Positions 34,593 to 43,122 of a stretch of DNA of 64,000 nt are shown piece after piece. The notes under the pieces are model-generated. The model was not told where the DNA came from and searched no databases. It saw only the letters and a program-made list of their open reading frames with translations. The stretch lies in NCBI GenBank assembly GCA_024707075.1, contig JANQAK010000006.1, forward strand, positions 248,001 to 312,000. The letters run 5' to 3'. The stretch's first letter is position 1. Each line of letters begins with the position of its first letter. This stretch comes from Afipia sp. (GTDB lineage Bacteria > Pseudomonadota > Alphaproteobacteria > Rhizobiales > Xanthobacteraceae). The position numbers and the translations under genes are program-made.

Positions 34593-34955
34593 TCAGGCTT
34601 GAACCGTTCCGAGCAATTTGAACGATTTGTCGAGAATTTCCCGGCCGTGGGCAACAAACCGCTGACTGTCCTGTCGGACGATGTCCATCTGGTGCTGGCT
34701 GCATTCCTGACAGGCCTTGACGATGTCTTTGAAGGAATGAGCTTCTGCCACTTTCGACGCGAACTCAGACGCGACATTCATCTGCGCTTGCGTGTGCTCA
34801 AGCGCGCTGCTGCCAGCTTCAATCATTTCGTCCAAAAGCGCCTTTTGGGCGCCCAGTGAAAATTCCAGCCCCCGCTTGCTGGCCTCGGTGATCTGTGCCG
34901 TCACGTCGCCCACAAGTTTCTGCTCCGCTGGCGCCTGCTCATGAAGCTCTGGCAT
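34593..34955 (-). CDS. Phasin family protein
   Basis: A 120-residue, mostly helical protein with a phasin-like central part (GLEFSLGAQKALLDEMIEAGSSALEHTQAQMNV cannot be split by loops; coiled-coil-like). Phasins coat PHA granules or act as stress-linked chaperone-like proteins. The start at 34955 has GGGAG eight bases upstream, better than the open-frame start at 34985. A perfect FixK box lies 67 bases upstream. Together with phaC in another FixK-boxed operon, this supports PHA storage at low oxygen. Confidence 0.75.
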   Translation of the reverse strand: MPELHEQAPAEQKLVGDVTAQITEASKRGLEFSLGAQKALLDEMIEAGSSALEHTQAQMNVASEFASKVAEAHSFKDIVKACQECSQHQMDIVRQDSQRFVAHGREILDKSFKLLGTVQA

Positions 34956-35015
34956 TGTCAGTCTCCCGTGCTGGATCTCAATCATTTATGATCGCATCGC
35001 AACAGAAGGCCCACC

Positions 35016-35029
35016 TTGATGTCGATCAA
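35016..35029. promoter_or_regulatory. FNR/FixK box before the phasin gene
   Basis: TTGAT-GTCG-ATCAA, perfect in both halves. The centre is 67 bases upstream of the phasin ATG. Confidence 0.82.
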
Positions 35030-35095
35030 AACTTTTTCTTATCATGAATGCTCACGGCAAGAGGTCGACCAGTTGCTCCGATCATGCAGCGATCG

Positions 35096-35824
35096 TCAGT
35101 TCGCCTTTGCCCATTCTTCGTCTTCCGGCGAGCTTACATACATCCCGGACATGGGATCGACCCAGCACAGGTGGTCGTGAACCGTTCTGACGCCGGGAAC
35201 ATTCTCCGCGGCCACAATCGAAGCCTGCCGTGAGCGATCGTCGGTAATGACGCCGCTGAGATGCACAATGCCGTCGCGAACGACGACGTTCAGCCCGTAA
35301 GGATGCCAGTCGCCCTTCTCGATAGATGCTATAATATGATCGCGGATATGATCGTCGTCGGCCGTCGGATCAGGGACGTCGCGGACAAGGCCGGCAACGG
35401 CCTGAAGCAGATTGGACCGGGTCACGATCCCGACGATGGCGTCACCACGCATCACGGGAAGACGCTTGACGTTTTTCTTCTCCATGAGCTGAACGATGTC
35501 TTCAAGCGGCGTATCTTCTGTGACGGTGTAGGGCTCCGGCGTCATGACCTCATGGACCTTACGGCCCTGTTCATGTACAAACTCCGAAGCGGATTTGCCG
35601 GGACCGATCAGGAATTTCAGCCATCGGCCGCGTTTGCGCCCGGTCCCGATTTCCGCGCGGCGGATGAAGTCGCCTTCCGAAACGATGCCGACTAGCTTGC
35701 CCGATTTATCGACCACCGGAAGTCCGCTGATATGTTGCTGCAACATCATATTTGCAGCTTCCAGCACAGGGGTATTAGGGCCGACCGATAAGACCTGCCG
35801 CGTCATGATCTGGTGTGCGCGCAT
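35096..35824 (-). CDS. CBS-pair and BON domain protein
   Basis: A 242-residue protein with two CBS motifs (residues about 7-60 and 90-150: MTRQVLSVGPNTPVLEAANMM, MTPEPYTVTEDTPLEDIVQLM) and a BON domain after about 155 (NVVVRDGIVHLSGVITDDRSRQ). CBS pairs bind adenosyl ligands such as AMP or ATP and report energy state; BON domains bind phospholipids. No export signal is seen. GGAG precedes the ATG. A TTGA-N6-TCAA box is 69 bases upstream, so it belongs to the micro-oxic group. Confidence 0.88.
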   Translation of the reverse strand: MRAHQIMTRQVLSVGPNTPVLEAANMMLQQHISGLPVVDKSGKLVGIVSEGDFIRRAEIGTGRKRGRWLKFLIGPGKSASEFVHEQGRKVHEVMTPEPYTVTEDTPLEDIVQLMEKKNVKRLPVMRGDAIVGIVTRSNLLQAVAGLVRDVPDPTADDDHIRDHIIASIEKGDWHPYGLNVVVRDGIVHLSGVITDDRSRQASIVAAENVPGVRTVHDHLCWVDPMSGMYVSSPEDEEWAKAN

Positions 35825-35886
35825 GGATGATCTCCGATGTCAGGATTGATGATTTTGAAACCTATCCGGAGGTAAGTGCTTGCCGC

Positions 35887-35900
35887 TTGATCGAAGTCAA
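35887..35900. promoter_or_regulatory. FixK box between CBS-BON gene and usp gene
   Basis: TTGAT-CGAA-GTCAA, a perfect TTGA-N6-TCAA. The centre is 69 bases upstream of the CBS-BON start on the minus strand and 137 upstream of the usp start on the plus strand. It probably drives the CBS-BON gene, with possible shared control. Confidence 0.72.
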
Positions 35901-36030
35901 ACAGGCCCCTTGATCTGCCTCATCCTTCCCATCGAACTTTGGACTAGGAAGCGTTGATGGCGTTTCACGGATTTTTGACTGGCCACCACGATGGAAACCG
36001 GCGGTTCGCGCGAACGGTCGGGCTCGCCCA

Positions 36031-36870
36031 ATGGAGAGACGTATGACATATGCGACTGTGATGGTCAGTTTGGCGCTCGACCAATCCAATGAAGCCAGCC
36101 TGGCAGTTGCCGGTGATGTCGCTGAGAAATTCGACGCCTGCGTTATTGGTGTTGCCGCCGCGGAATTCAGTCCGCCGCTCTATTACACCTCGGGGGAGGC
36201 AGCGCAGAGCTTCATCGATCAGGGGTACGCGTCGATCAACAAGCGCATGGCGGAGTTGGAGTCGCAATTTCGCGATGCGTTACAGAAGCGTGCGAAGGAA
36301 ATCGATTGGCGTTCTGCCCGGGAGATGCCGTCCACATACGTCGTGAAGCAGTCACGAGCCGCCGATATTCTCATCGCCAATGGAAGTTCGTCTGCGCTTG
36401 CGGACCCTTTTACAGGAGCAGATCCTAACGATCTCGTGATGCAGATCGGCAGGCCGCTTCTGCTCGTTCCTCCAACAGTCCAGTGGCTGGATCTGAGGAG
36501 CGTCCTGATCGCCTGGAAGGACTGTCGGGAGGCCCGGCGAGCAATCGTCGACGCGCTGCCTATGCTTCGCAAGGCCAAGGACATCACGGTCGCGGCCATC
36601 GTGGAGGAAGAGGACAACCCGTCCCTCGTTTCGGCGGGGGTCGAGGACGTTGTCGGGTGGCTATCCAGGCATGGTATTTTCGCTTCCGAACTGGTGGCTG
36701 AGGGAAACGGGAGCGCGACAGCGCAACTGGACAGGATTGCGGCCGACACGGCGGCGGGTATTGTGGTCGCGGGAGCCTACGGTCATTCGCGATTTCGCGA
36801 ATGGGTGTTGGGCGGGATGACACGGCATCTAGTCGCGGACTCGACCCGGTGCTCGTTGTTGTCCCGCTAG
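36031..36870 (+). CDS. Universal stress protein, tandem UspA domains
   Basis: A 279-residue protein with two UspA domains. The second ends in VVAGAYGHSRFREWVLGGMTRHL, the ATP-binding pattern G-x2-G-x9-G followed by T. The first half starts ATVMVSLALDQSN and is followed by AEKFDACVIGVAA. It is divergent from the CBS-BON gene, and the two share an intergenic FixK box. It is likely a survival protein under oxygen limitation. Confidence 0.88.
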   Translation: MERRMTYATVMVSLALDQSNEASLAVAGDVAEKFDACVIGVAAAEFSPPLYYTSGEAAQSFIDQGYASINKRMAELESQFRDALQKRAKEIDWRSAREMPSTYVVKQSRAADILIANGSSSALADPFTGADPNDLVMQIGRPLLLVPPTVQWLDLRSVLIAWKDCREARRAIVDALPMLRKAKDITVAAIVEEEDNPSLVSAGVEDVVGWLSRHGIFASELVAEGNGSATAQLDRIAADTAAGIVVAGAYGHSRFREWVLGGMTRHLVADSTRCSLLSR

Positions 36871-36899
36871 GGACATCACTCCACCTGCGCCTATAGGCC

Positions 36900-37202
36900 T
36901 CAACGCAGGCCGGAGCCGGGAACCTTGCGTCGCGGCCACGGAGGAACGGTCGCCGCCCCTTGCGGACGCTGCGCTTGCCTCACAAGCAGAAGCGCGATGA
37001 AAATTGCGGCCAGCACAGCCACGGCCAGCGAGACCCACATGACCGCCGTGAGAATGAATGCGGCTTCAAATCGCCAAAGCGATTGCGGTCCCTCGCTTGA
37101 GGCAACGGGAACGATGTCCGACAGGTAAAACCGATAGATCAGGTAAAATCCGCCGTACGATGCAAGACTGGTCGCCAGCAGAAACACGAGTCGTCGGATC
37201 AT
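36900..37202 (-). CDS. Small two-helix membrane protein
   Basis: A 100-residue protein with two membrane helices (LVFLLATSLASYGGFYLIYRFYL and FILTAVMWVSLAVAVLAAIFIALLLV) and a basic, proline-rich tail. The ATG at 37202 has GGAG nine bases upstream; a GTG at 37220 is also open. It is convergent with the usp gene, with 29 bases between them. No family recognised and no box seen upstream. Confidence 0.6.
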   Translation of the reverse strand: MIRRLVFLLATSLASYGGFYLIYRFYLSDIVPVASSEGPQSLWRFEAAFILTAVMWVSLAVAVLAAIFIALLLVRQAQRPQGAATVPPWPRRKVPGSGLR

Positions 37203-37330
37203 CGGCGCATCTCCAGCCACGGGACGTCGCGACTCCTGTCACATCCGCCAGCGCGGCTGAATTCCGGTCAAGACCCTAAGGGATGTTACGTAGTCAAGAT
37301 CGCTGTCCACGTTGTCATGCGGTCACGAGG

Positions 37331-38293
37331 CTACGTCCAGAATGGTTTTGTCTGCGCCATTTTGCGATAGGCGGCGGCAGCCGCGTCTATCAGCCGCTTG
37401 GTGTGTTTTCCGCCGTCGGATACTGCTGCGCGTTTCTGCTCCAGAGGGGCGACGATGTGGGACGAATCTTGGAAGCTGGCAGTCAGGGACCGAGCTCTCT
37501 CCGCATCGTTCAGGCTTCCGAGAGATTCCTGCGCCTTGCGCAGGTATTTCAATATGGCTTTCTGTCTCGCGGGATGTTTTGGTGAAAACAGAGGCCCGAA
37601 AAATTCTATGGCGTAACGCAGCTTCTTGGTTGCGATACGGAGCCGGTGAAGTTTCTCTGTACTCATGTGTTCAAGGCGGCGGCTTTTCTTCAGCAATTTC
37701 CTGTGCCATCGCGACAACCTGCGCGCGGAATATGCCGCGATGGGTTCGGCGCGATGTTTGGCTGTGGTCGTGGTCTGCCCGCCGTTTTCGATCCAAAGCG
37801 AGAGGTTTCGGATCAGCCGCTGATGCCGTTGTGATTTCAGCGCCTGGGTCACGCGCCGATGGCTATGGGTCCATGTCCGGCTTCGCGCCTTGGCCAGAGC
37901 TGCGGCTTCGGGGACACAGTCCGCATTCGCTTCAAGCCGGATCATCAGGACGTCCATATCTCTGGCCGCACCGAGATAGCCGTTTAGCCACCTCAGTTCC
38001 TGTTTCAGACGATCCCATTCCAGATCGGAAACCAGCGGTGAGAAGAACGACACGAGCGTACGCAGGCGCATCAGCGCGATGCGCATTTGATGGAGGGCAT
38101 CGCCATCTCCCGCGCATGCGGCGGTCTGGTTCACTGCGATGTCCTGTAGGCAACCATGTGCAGCGCTGCGAAATGCTGCATCGCAGGTCATGGTCGAGGT
38201 GATCCGCTTGCGCGGGTATCGAATGAGTCGCGGTTGATGTTGTTTGCGCCGCACCGCGCGGGGAGGAGGCGGATGTGAAGCCATCGCCATCAT
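37331..38293 (-). CDS. CHAD domain protein
   Basis: The 320-residue helical protein fits the CHAD family, with conserved histidines and basic residues (ALHQMRIALMRLRTLVSFF, HRLRIATKKLRYAIEFFGPLF). CHAD domains bind polyphosphate and locate to polyphosphate granules. The start overlaps the stop of the upstream kinase gene by four bases (ATGA), so they are one operon. It may link polyphosphate storage to that protein. Confidence 0.85.
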   Translation of the reverse strand: MMAMASHPPPPRAVRRKQHQPRLIRYPRKRITSTMTCDAAFRSAAHGCLQDIAVNQTAACAGDGDALHQMRIALMRLRTLVSFFSPLVSDLEWDRLKQELRWLNGYLGAARDMDVLMIRLEANADCVPEAAALAKARSRTWTHSHRRVTQALKSQRHQRLIRNLSLWIENGGQTTTTAKHRAEPIAAYSARRLSRWHRKLLKKSRRLEHMSTEKLHRLRIATKKLRYAIEFFGPLFSPKHPARQKAILKYLRKAQESLGSLNDAERARSLTASFQDSSHIVAPLEQKRAAVSDGGKHTKRLIDAAAAAYRKMAQTKPFWT

Positions 38294-39861
38294 TCTGGTT
38301 GGGATTCGAGTCGGGCAGGATCGAGCAGCGCGGCCTTGCTTTGGGTCAGCGTCCGCTCCGGGGTCCCGGACGCATCAATAACTGTCCAGTTGATGGAGCC
38401 AACATCATAGCTGTCCTGAATCCTGGCCAGTTCAGATGTAGCATCCGATGCATCGTTGACACGTCCGCCGATGCGCCTCATCCGGGTTGCGAGATCCGCC
38501 GTCAGGAAGAGTCCGGTGAAAGACAGATTCATGCCGGAAGCGACGCCGGCGATGGCGCTACGTTCCGCTTCGTGGGCATAAACTGCATCCACAATCACCG
38601 AATAGCCCTGAGAGAGGGCCTGCGTGGCGCGTTCGCCGAGAGTTCGGTAGACGCGTTGTGTTACCTCGGATTGGTAGGCTGTTCCGGGTAGACGATCCGT
38701 CTCTGAGACGTGAAACAACTGCTTTCGCACGACGTCTGAACGCAGGATAATGGCACCGGGCAATGGCTCGGTGAGGCCGGCGAGCGCGCGGGCCAGCACG
38801 GATTTTCCGGTGCCTGATAATCCCCCGATGGCAATGAGCTTCGCGGCCGGAGGTGAGATCGACCGGTGCGCCAGCTCGAAATAGCTTCGGGCGGCGCTCC
38901 TGATATTGTCCCGGTCATTTTCCGTCTGATCAAGGCGGGCGAGCAGAACATGAGCCCGGATGGCCGCGCGCATCGACAGGAATAGTGGAAGTAATGCCAG
39001 CGCATCGAAATTGTCTTCAGGTGTCTTTGCCAGGTAGCGGTTAAGGATGACGCTGGCGGCTTCGGATTGGCCGTAACGGTGGAGATCCATCAGCGGAAAG
39101 GCCAGATCATAGAGAACGTCGATCGATGCGATCGCCGGATCGAACTCGATGGCATCGAATAGCACCGGCTTGCCATCGATCGACACGATGTTGGCGAGGT
39201 GCAGGTCGCCGTGACAGCGGCGGACAAACCCTTGCCGGCCGCGCCGCTCCAGTAGAGTTCGGACACGCGCGAACGCGGACCGGCTGGCATCATCAAGTTT
39301 CCCGACGTCATCCGCGGCGAAACATCCGGCTGACTGGAATGCCTCGGTGTTCCGCGCGATGATCAAAGGTATGGAATCGATCCAAGGGGCGGTTGGCGCA
39401 ATCAGTGCCGCCGCGTGCGATGCCGCGATGACGTCGGCGACGCTTTCGGCGAAATCGAAACTCAGCGGTTTTTCTTCTGCGAGATGATCCAGGGTCAGGC
39501 GTTCGTCAAAGCGCGTCATCTCGATAGCCCATTCGACTGCGGGGCCGTCGCCATTAACGGCAAAACGGCCGTCGCCACGCTGCGTGATCGGAATCACGCG
39601 GCGATAGATTTGCGGTGCGAAGAAGCGGTTGATTTTCAGCTCTTCGTCACAGGCAGCTTTCCGCCTGACCAGCGTCGAATAGTCGAGAAAAGGAAAGCGG
39701 ACTGCACGTTTGACCTTTAACGCGCGAGAGCCGGACAGAAACACGGAGGCAGCGTGCGTATCGATCCGGCGGACAGGATGGTCTCCGTGCAATGCCGGGT
39801 CCATCAGGGCGGCAAGCACCTGCTCCTGGATCGTATGCGTCGGCGCAATCGAGATGGTCAT
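38290..39861 (-). CDS. Phosphotransferase-like domain fused to P-loop kinase (COG2187/COG0645 type)
   Basis: The 523-residue protein has an N-terminal aminoglycoside phosphotransferase-like kinase (about 30-330; RRCHGDLHLANIV is the catalytic loop and LFDAIEFDP holds the metal aspartate) and a C-terminal AAA/zeta-like P-loop domain with GGLSGTGKSVLARALA near residue 350. No substrate is known to me. It sits 97-100 bases from a FixK box shared with a divergent CBS gene, and is coupled to the CHAD gene. Confidence 0.82.
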   Translation of the reverse strand: MTISIAPTHTIQEQVLAALMDPALHGDHPVRRIDTHAASVFLSGSRALKVKRAVRFPFLDYSTLVRRKAACDEELKINRFFAPQIYRRVIPITQRGDGRFAVNGDGPAVEWAIEMTRFDERLTLDHLAEEKPLSFDFAESVADVIAASHAAALIAPTAPWIDSIPLIIARNTEAFQSAGCFAADDVGKLDDASRSAFARVRTLLERRGRQGFVRRCHGDLHLANIVSIDGKPVLFDAIEFDPAIASIDVLYDLAFPLMDLHRYGQSEAASVILNRYLAKTPEDNFDALALLPLFLSMRAAIRAHVLLARLDQTENDRDNIRSAARSYFELAHRSISPPAAKLIAIGGLSGTGKSVLARALAGLTEPLPGAIILRSDVVRKQLFHVSETDRLPGTAYQSEVTQRVYRTLGERATQALSQGYSVIVDAVYAHEAERSAIAGVASGMNLSFTGLFLTADLATRMRRIGGRVNDASDATSELARIQDSYDVGSINWTVIDASGTPERTLTQSKAALLDPARLESQPE

Positions 39862-39954
39862 GGCTTACATACCGGATGTCACATCTTCAGCCGGGCTTGG
39901 TGAAACGAGAGCTTCCGGTGCGGTCGCACCCTAAAACCGGAACCCTCTGGTCGC

Positions 39955-39968
39955 TTGACCTCGATCAA
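39955..39968. promoter_or_regulatory. FixK box between phosphotransferase-kinase and CBS genes
   Basis: TTGAC-CTCG-ATCAA, a perfect TTGA-N6-TCAA. The centre lies about 100 bases upstream of both divergent starts (39861 and 40059), so one site could serve both promoters. Confidence 0.68.
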
Positions 39969-40058
39969 ATCATTATTTGCATTCTGCGGTCAAATGGAGG
40001 TGAGCCGACAGAGGACGTTGGCGGATGTTGAAAAGCCCGGAAACTCCAGCCGCGTTGG

Positions 40059-40490
40059 ATGTTCGTGTATAAATTTCTTGAAGAAATGGTTGCCGACTAT
40101 ATGACGCGAACGGTCAAAACCGTGACGCGTGACATGACCATGCGCAAACTTCAGAGCATGTTCAACGAGGATGGCTTCAATACCTATCCCGTCGAGGAAA
40201 ACTCTCATATTTTGGGTGTCGTGACGAAATTCGATTTTCTGGATTGCTTTGCGTTCACGCCGGCGCGAATGGTCCCACGATATGATGATCTCATGAATCG
40301 CACAGTCGCCGATGTGATGACGTCAGAGTTTATCTATGTTAACGGCGAGACCAAGCTCACGCGGGTCTTGCAGTTGATGGTCGAGCATCGAATCCGGAGC
40401 ATTCCCGTGATCGATCAGGACAGACTGACAGGCATCATTTCGCGTGAAGACGTCATGCGGGCGCTGGAGCGCTGCGCCGACTGTATGTAG
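40059..40490 (+). CDS. CBS-pair protein
   Basis: A 143-residue protein consisting of two CBS motifs (VADYMTRTVKTVTRDMTMRKL and VADVMTSEFIYVNGETKLTRVLQLMVEH, then IPVIDQDRLTGIISREDVMRAL). It should bind an adenine nucleotide and report energy state; no output domain is present. An ATG at 40086 (MVADYM) is a possible later start. It is divergent from the kinase-CHAD operon, with a FixK box between. A small GC hairpin follows the gene. Confidence 0.85.
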   Translation: MFVYKFLEEMVADYMTRTVKTVTRDMTMRKLQSMFNEDGFNTYPVEENSHILGVVTKFDFLDCFAFTPARMVPRYDDLMNRTVADVMTSEFIYVNGETKLTRVLQLMVEHRIRSIPVIDQDRLTGIISREDVMRALERCADCM

Positions 40491-40597
40491 TTTGCTGTCT
40501 ATTGATTGTCGTCGCGGCGAGATTTGCCGCCGCAATCAGGCCAAACCGGATGGCCCATTCTGTGGGGATCGTGCTCGCACCTGCCTGAAAGACATCT

Positions 40598-40611
40598 GCC
40601 CTGCGAAGGGC
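40598..40611 (+). terminator. Possible terminator hairpin after the CBS gene
   Basis: GCCCT-GCGA-AGGGC, five-base arms with a four-base loop, followed by GGCATTCTTGTTT. The T-rich stretch is loose, so it is a weak candidate. Confidence 0.3.
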
Positions 40612-40657
40612 GGCATTCTTGTTTCCGGTTTGACCGATGGCGCTACATCCGGCGGCG

Positions 40658-41077
40658 TTACAGATGAGTTGTCGATACGACGCGGAAGGTATGCATTTTA
40701 CCTTCTTCGCTGATCGATACGTATTCTCCCGGTACGAAATGCTCGTCCGAAAAATGGTAGCCGACATCGTCAGCACTGCCCTCCGAAATATCGTACTGAA
40801 AGGCCCAGGCCCCGCCCGTTCGGTGGACCAGATGGCCGAGGTCGTCGTCCTTGCCGGGGCGGAAGCGCGCAACCCGGCAGGCTTCGCGGTGGCGTTTCCA
40901 CAAATCCGGATCGATCCGATTATCCAGGTCGAGTGGTGCGACGATGACATAAGCGATATCGGCGTCGCCGGCCGGATGTCCGGGTTCGCGTGCGAGCTCA
41001 AGCCGGATCTGCCGGAAACTTGCGGGAAGGCTTGAATTCAGGATTCGTGCTCTGGCTTTGTTCATGTCAGTTGTCAT
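40658..41077 (-). CDS. Conserved hypothetical protein
   Basis: A 139-residue soluble protein. The sequence is well structured (IRLELAREPGHPAGDADIAY, then IDPDLWKRHREACRVARFRPG, GGAWAFQYDI, EHFVPGEYVSI), with several tryptophans and histidines, but I do not know the family. The start at 41077 gives MTTDMNKARA; MNK at 41065 is an alternative. It lies 32 bases after the holin-like gene and is likely the third gene of the DUF883 operon behind a FixK box. Confidence 0.7.
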   Translation of the reverse strand: MTTDMNKARARILNSSLPASFRQIRLELAREPGHPAGDADIAYVIVAPLDLDNRIDPDLWKRHREACRVARFRPGKDDDLGHLVHRTGGAWAFQYDISEGSADDVGYHFSDEHFVPGEYVSISEEGKMHTFRVVSTTHL

Positions 41078-41109
41078 TCCCCGACTCTGATGGGCTTTGC
41101 TTCGGCAGT

Positions 41110-41586
41110 TCATTCGCGTTTGGCTCGAGCTGTCTCGCCGGGCTTCTTCAGGCTTCGGATGATGATCGTGATGAGCGGTGGGATCAGGGCAGGCAGAAGC
41201 CCTGCCAGTGGATGCTGGACGAATCCGGAGAACTGGCTTTGCAGCGACTGCGCTTCGGCTTGAAGTGCGTCGATCGCCGAATTGTGGACTTCGGTCGCCA
41301 GATCGAGTTCACGGCCCGGCCGCCATTTAACTGCGATCGTCAAAATGATGGCTGCGATCAAGAAGTTGATCGCGCCCAGTGCGGCGGCGGCGGCAATCGC
41401 GCTCCAGACCTGGACCAGCGCGAAGTAGCCGGCGAGTTCCAGCATCAGCAGGCCGAATACCACGATCAGGGCGGCGAAAGCCTTCAGGCCGAGACTGACG
41501 AGCATATGGCGCAGCCGAACCTCAGCGATAATCCTGTCTGTGCGCCAAAGTATTCTCAGGTTTCTCACGATTGTTTCCGAAGTCAT
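41110..41586 (-). CDS. Holin-X/YqjE-like membrane protein
   Basis: A 158-residue protein with two long membrane helices (AFAALIVVFGLLMLELAGYFAL and LGAINFLIAAIILTIAV), flanking amphipathic parts and a last hydrophobic stretch (LLPALIPPLITIIIRSL). This fits the phage-holin/YqjE-type envelope stress proteins that commonly follow ElaB/YqjD genes. The start overlaps the upstream DUF883 gene by four bases. Confidence 0.72.
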   Translation of the reverse strand: MTSETIVRNLRILWRTDRIIAEVRLRHMLVSLGLKAFAALIVVFGLLMLELAGYFALVQVWSAIAAAAALGAINFLIAAIILTIAVKWRPGRELDLATEVHNSAIDALQAEAQSLQSQFSGFVQHPLAGLLPALIPPLITIIIRSLKKPGETARAKRE

Positions 41587-41861
41587 CTGGATCTCCCCAG
41601 CATCGCGCCCACGACAATTCCGAGCGCAAAGGCGGACGCAAGGGTCGCAATTGGCCGGTCCGATATGATGTTTTCGATCCGCTCTTCCTCGTGACCAAGG
41701 ATGGTCCCGAGCTCGTTCAACGCCGACTTGATCTCGACCGCGAGCGCGTCGGCGTTCGCCTTCGAGGTATCGCGTATTTCATCACGCTTCGCGCTCAGCG
41801 AGCGCATGACGTCATTCTTGAGTGTCTGGAGCTCGTTTTCCAGTTCGTCGAATCGAGGCAT
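41583..41861 (-). CDS. DUF883 (ElaB/YqjD-like) membrane-anchored protein
   Basis: A 92-residue protein: a long charged helix (LENELQTLKNDVMRSLSAKRDEIRD...) followed by a C-terminal glycine-rich membrane anchor (ATLASAFALGIVVGAMLG), the layout of ElaB/YqjD proteins. In E. coli these bind ribosomes at the membrane in stationary phase. AGGA precedes the ATG. A perfect FNR/FixK box is 66 bases upstream. It is the first gene of a three-gene operon. Confidence 0.82.
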   Translation of the reverse strand: MPRFDELENELQTLKNDVMRSLSAKRDEIRDTSKANADALAVEIKSALNELGTILGHEEERIENIISDRPIATLASAFALGIVVGAMLGRSR

Positions 41862-41920
41862 CTTTTCTGTCCTCGTTGCGGGTTTCCAACAACACTTTAG
41901 GTGCGCAATCCCTGGTTCGT

Positions 41921-41934
41921 TTGATTTGCATCAA
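41921..41934. promoter_or_regulatory. FNR/FixK box before the DUF883 operon
   Basis: TTGAT-TTGC-ATCAA, perfect. The centre is 66 bases upstream of the DUF883 ATG. Confidence 0.82.
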
Positions 41935-41971
41935 AGCCGATGTCCGCGAAGATTAGCGGGGAGGGCAGGAT

Positions 41972-42553
41972 CTAGCGGAGCGTGTCGCCCTTGCGGCGCA
42001 TGGTATCGATCCATCGGGATACCGTATTGCTGGTCGCGTTGTGCACCATTCCAAACATCGTGGTGCGGACAGGTGAGAATCCCGTGAATTTAAAGATATT
42101 TCGCTGCAACGCCCGAATGCCGTGGCTGAAATAAAATGTTCGATACAGCCACGCCGGCATGCCCATTGTAACAACGATATGCGCTGACCGGCCTTCCAGC
42201 AGCTTCTTGATGCCGTTTTTCTCGTAAGTGAAGGCCGTTCCCGGCCGCATGACCTGTTCAAGGAAGGCCTTGACGATTGCCGGCATCATGCCGAGCCAGA
42301 GCGGAAACACGATGACGACGTGCTCGGCGGAAAGAATAGCGTCCCGCGAGGCTTCAAGAGAGGCGGGCAACGGGCCGGATTCGAATTCACTTTGTGTCCG
42401 AAGAATCGGAAAGTCGATTTTGGCGATCTCGATGCGGATCACGCGGTGGCCGGAGGCCGTTGCGCCTTCGGCATAGGCATCCGCAAGCGTGTGGCAGAGG
42501 TGATGCGCGGCGGGATCCGGATGACCTTGGATAATGGTGACTGTTTTTTGCAT
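41972..42553 (-). CDS. NAD(P)H-dependent flavodoxin-fold oxidoreductase
   Basis: A 193-residue protein of the KefF/MdaB/NQO1-type family. The N-terminus VTIIQGHPDPAAHHLCHTLADAYAEGA is the flavin phosphate-binding part, followed by VVIVFPLWLGMMPAIVKAFLEQVMRPG and a later GMPAWLYR. Such enzymes use FMN or FAD to reduce quinones. I chose the ATG at 42553; a GTG at 42562 is possible. It follows the cytochrome c gene after 49 bases, probably under the same FixK box. Confidence 0.85.
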   Translation of the reverse strand: MQKTVTIIQGHPDPAAHHLCHTLADAYAEGATASGHRVIRIEIAKIDFPILRTQSEFESGPLPASLEASRDAILSAEHVVIVFPLWLGMMPAIVKAFLEQVMRPGTAFTYEKNGIKKLLEGRSAHIVVTMGMPAWLYRTFYFSHGIRALQRNIFKFTGFSPVRTTMFGMVHNATSNTVSRWIDTMRRKGDTLR

Positions 42554-42602
42554 TTCGATCACGCAACCGGCGGAAAAACTGGCGGCAAAGTCTGGATTGC
42601 CG

Positions 42603-42916
42603 CTATTCCAGGCTTTTCAAATACGAAAGCAAATCATTGATCTGGCCCGGGTCGAGTTGAAACATGGGCATCGTTGGATGCCCGGTATAAATGCCTTCCG
42701 CGAAAGCCTCGGCCAAAGTATCGACGGGATAGCGCTTGTGCAATGTGCGGAAGGGGGCGCGATCTTGAGTGGGCTGGGAGTCACACGGTCGATGGAGTGG
42801 CATCGTGCGCAATTTGTTTGCGCGAAAGTCCGGCCCCGCTGCTCGGCGGGTGACGCTGCCATTGCTGCTGTCATGGTGATGAGCGCGACGGCGATATAAC
42901 CTAGGAGATAGTGCAT
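42603..42916 (-). pseudogene. Small periplasmic cytochrome c, frameshifted
   Basis: The frame from 42916 has a signal peptide (LLGYIAVALITMTAAMAA) and a heme c site CARCH, then shifts after about residue 54. The rest (FRTLHKRYPVDTLAEAFAEG, then HPTMPMFQLDP with the axial methionine, and a final helix) continues in another frame. The break is at the G run 42753-42757 (plus strand); one more G would restore a cytochrome c of about 104 residues. An FNR/FixK box lies 72 bases upstream. It could carry electrons at low oxygen. Confidence 0.8.
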
Positions 42917-42981
42917 CGTTCACTTCAGCTTTTTGGGGCGGGAATCGCTGATTAATATTGAAGCATGTCGGTTACAGGCTG

Positions 42982-42995
42982 TTGATATGCATCAA
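42982..42995. promoter_or_regulatory. FNR/FixK box before the cytochrome c gene
   Basis: TTGAT-ATGC-ATCAA, perfect and fully self-complementary. The centre is 72 bases upstream of the cytochrome start. Confidence 0.82.
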
Positions 42996-43122
42996 GGGCT
43001 GGCTTTGTTTGTTCGTATTTCCAGCGCTATCAGCCGAAGCAATGGACGGCTGCATATTTGCAAAGGTCGATCGGCCTATGAAGGCATGACACCCGGAATA
43101 TCAGGTGTCTGCTATTTGGGTG

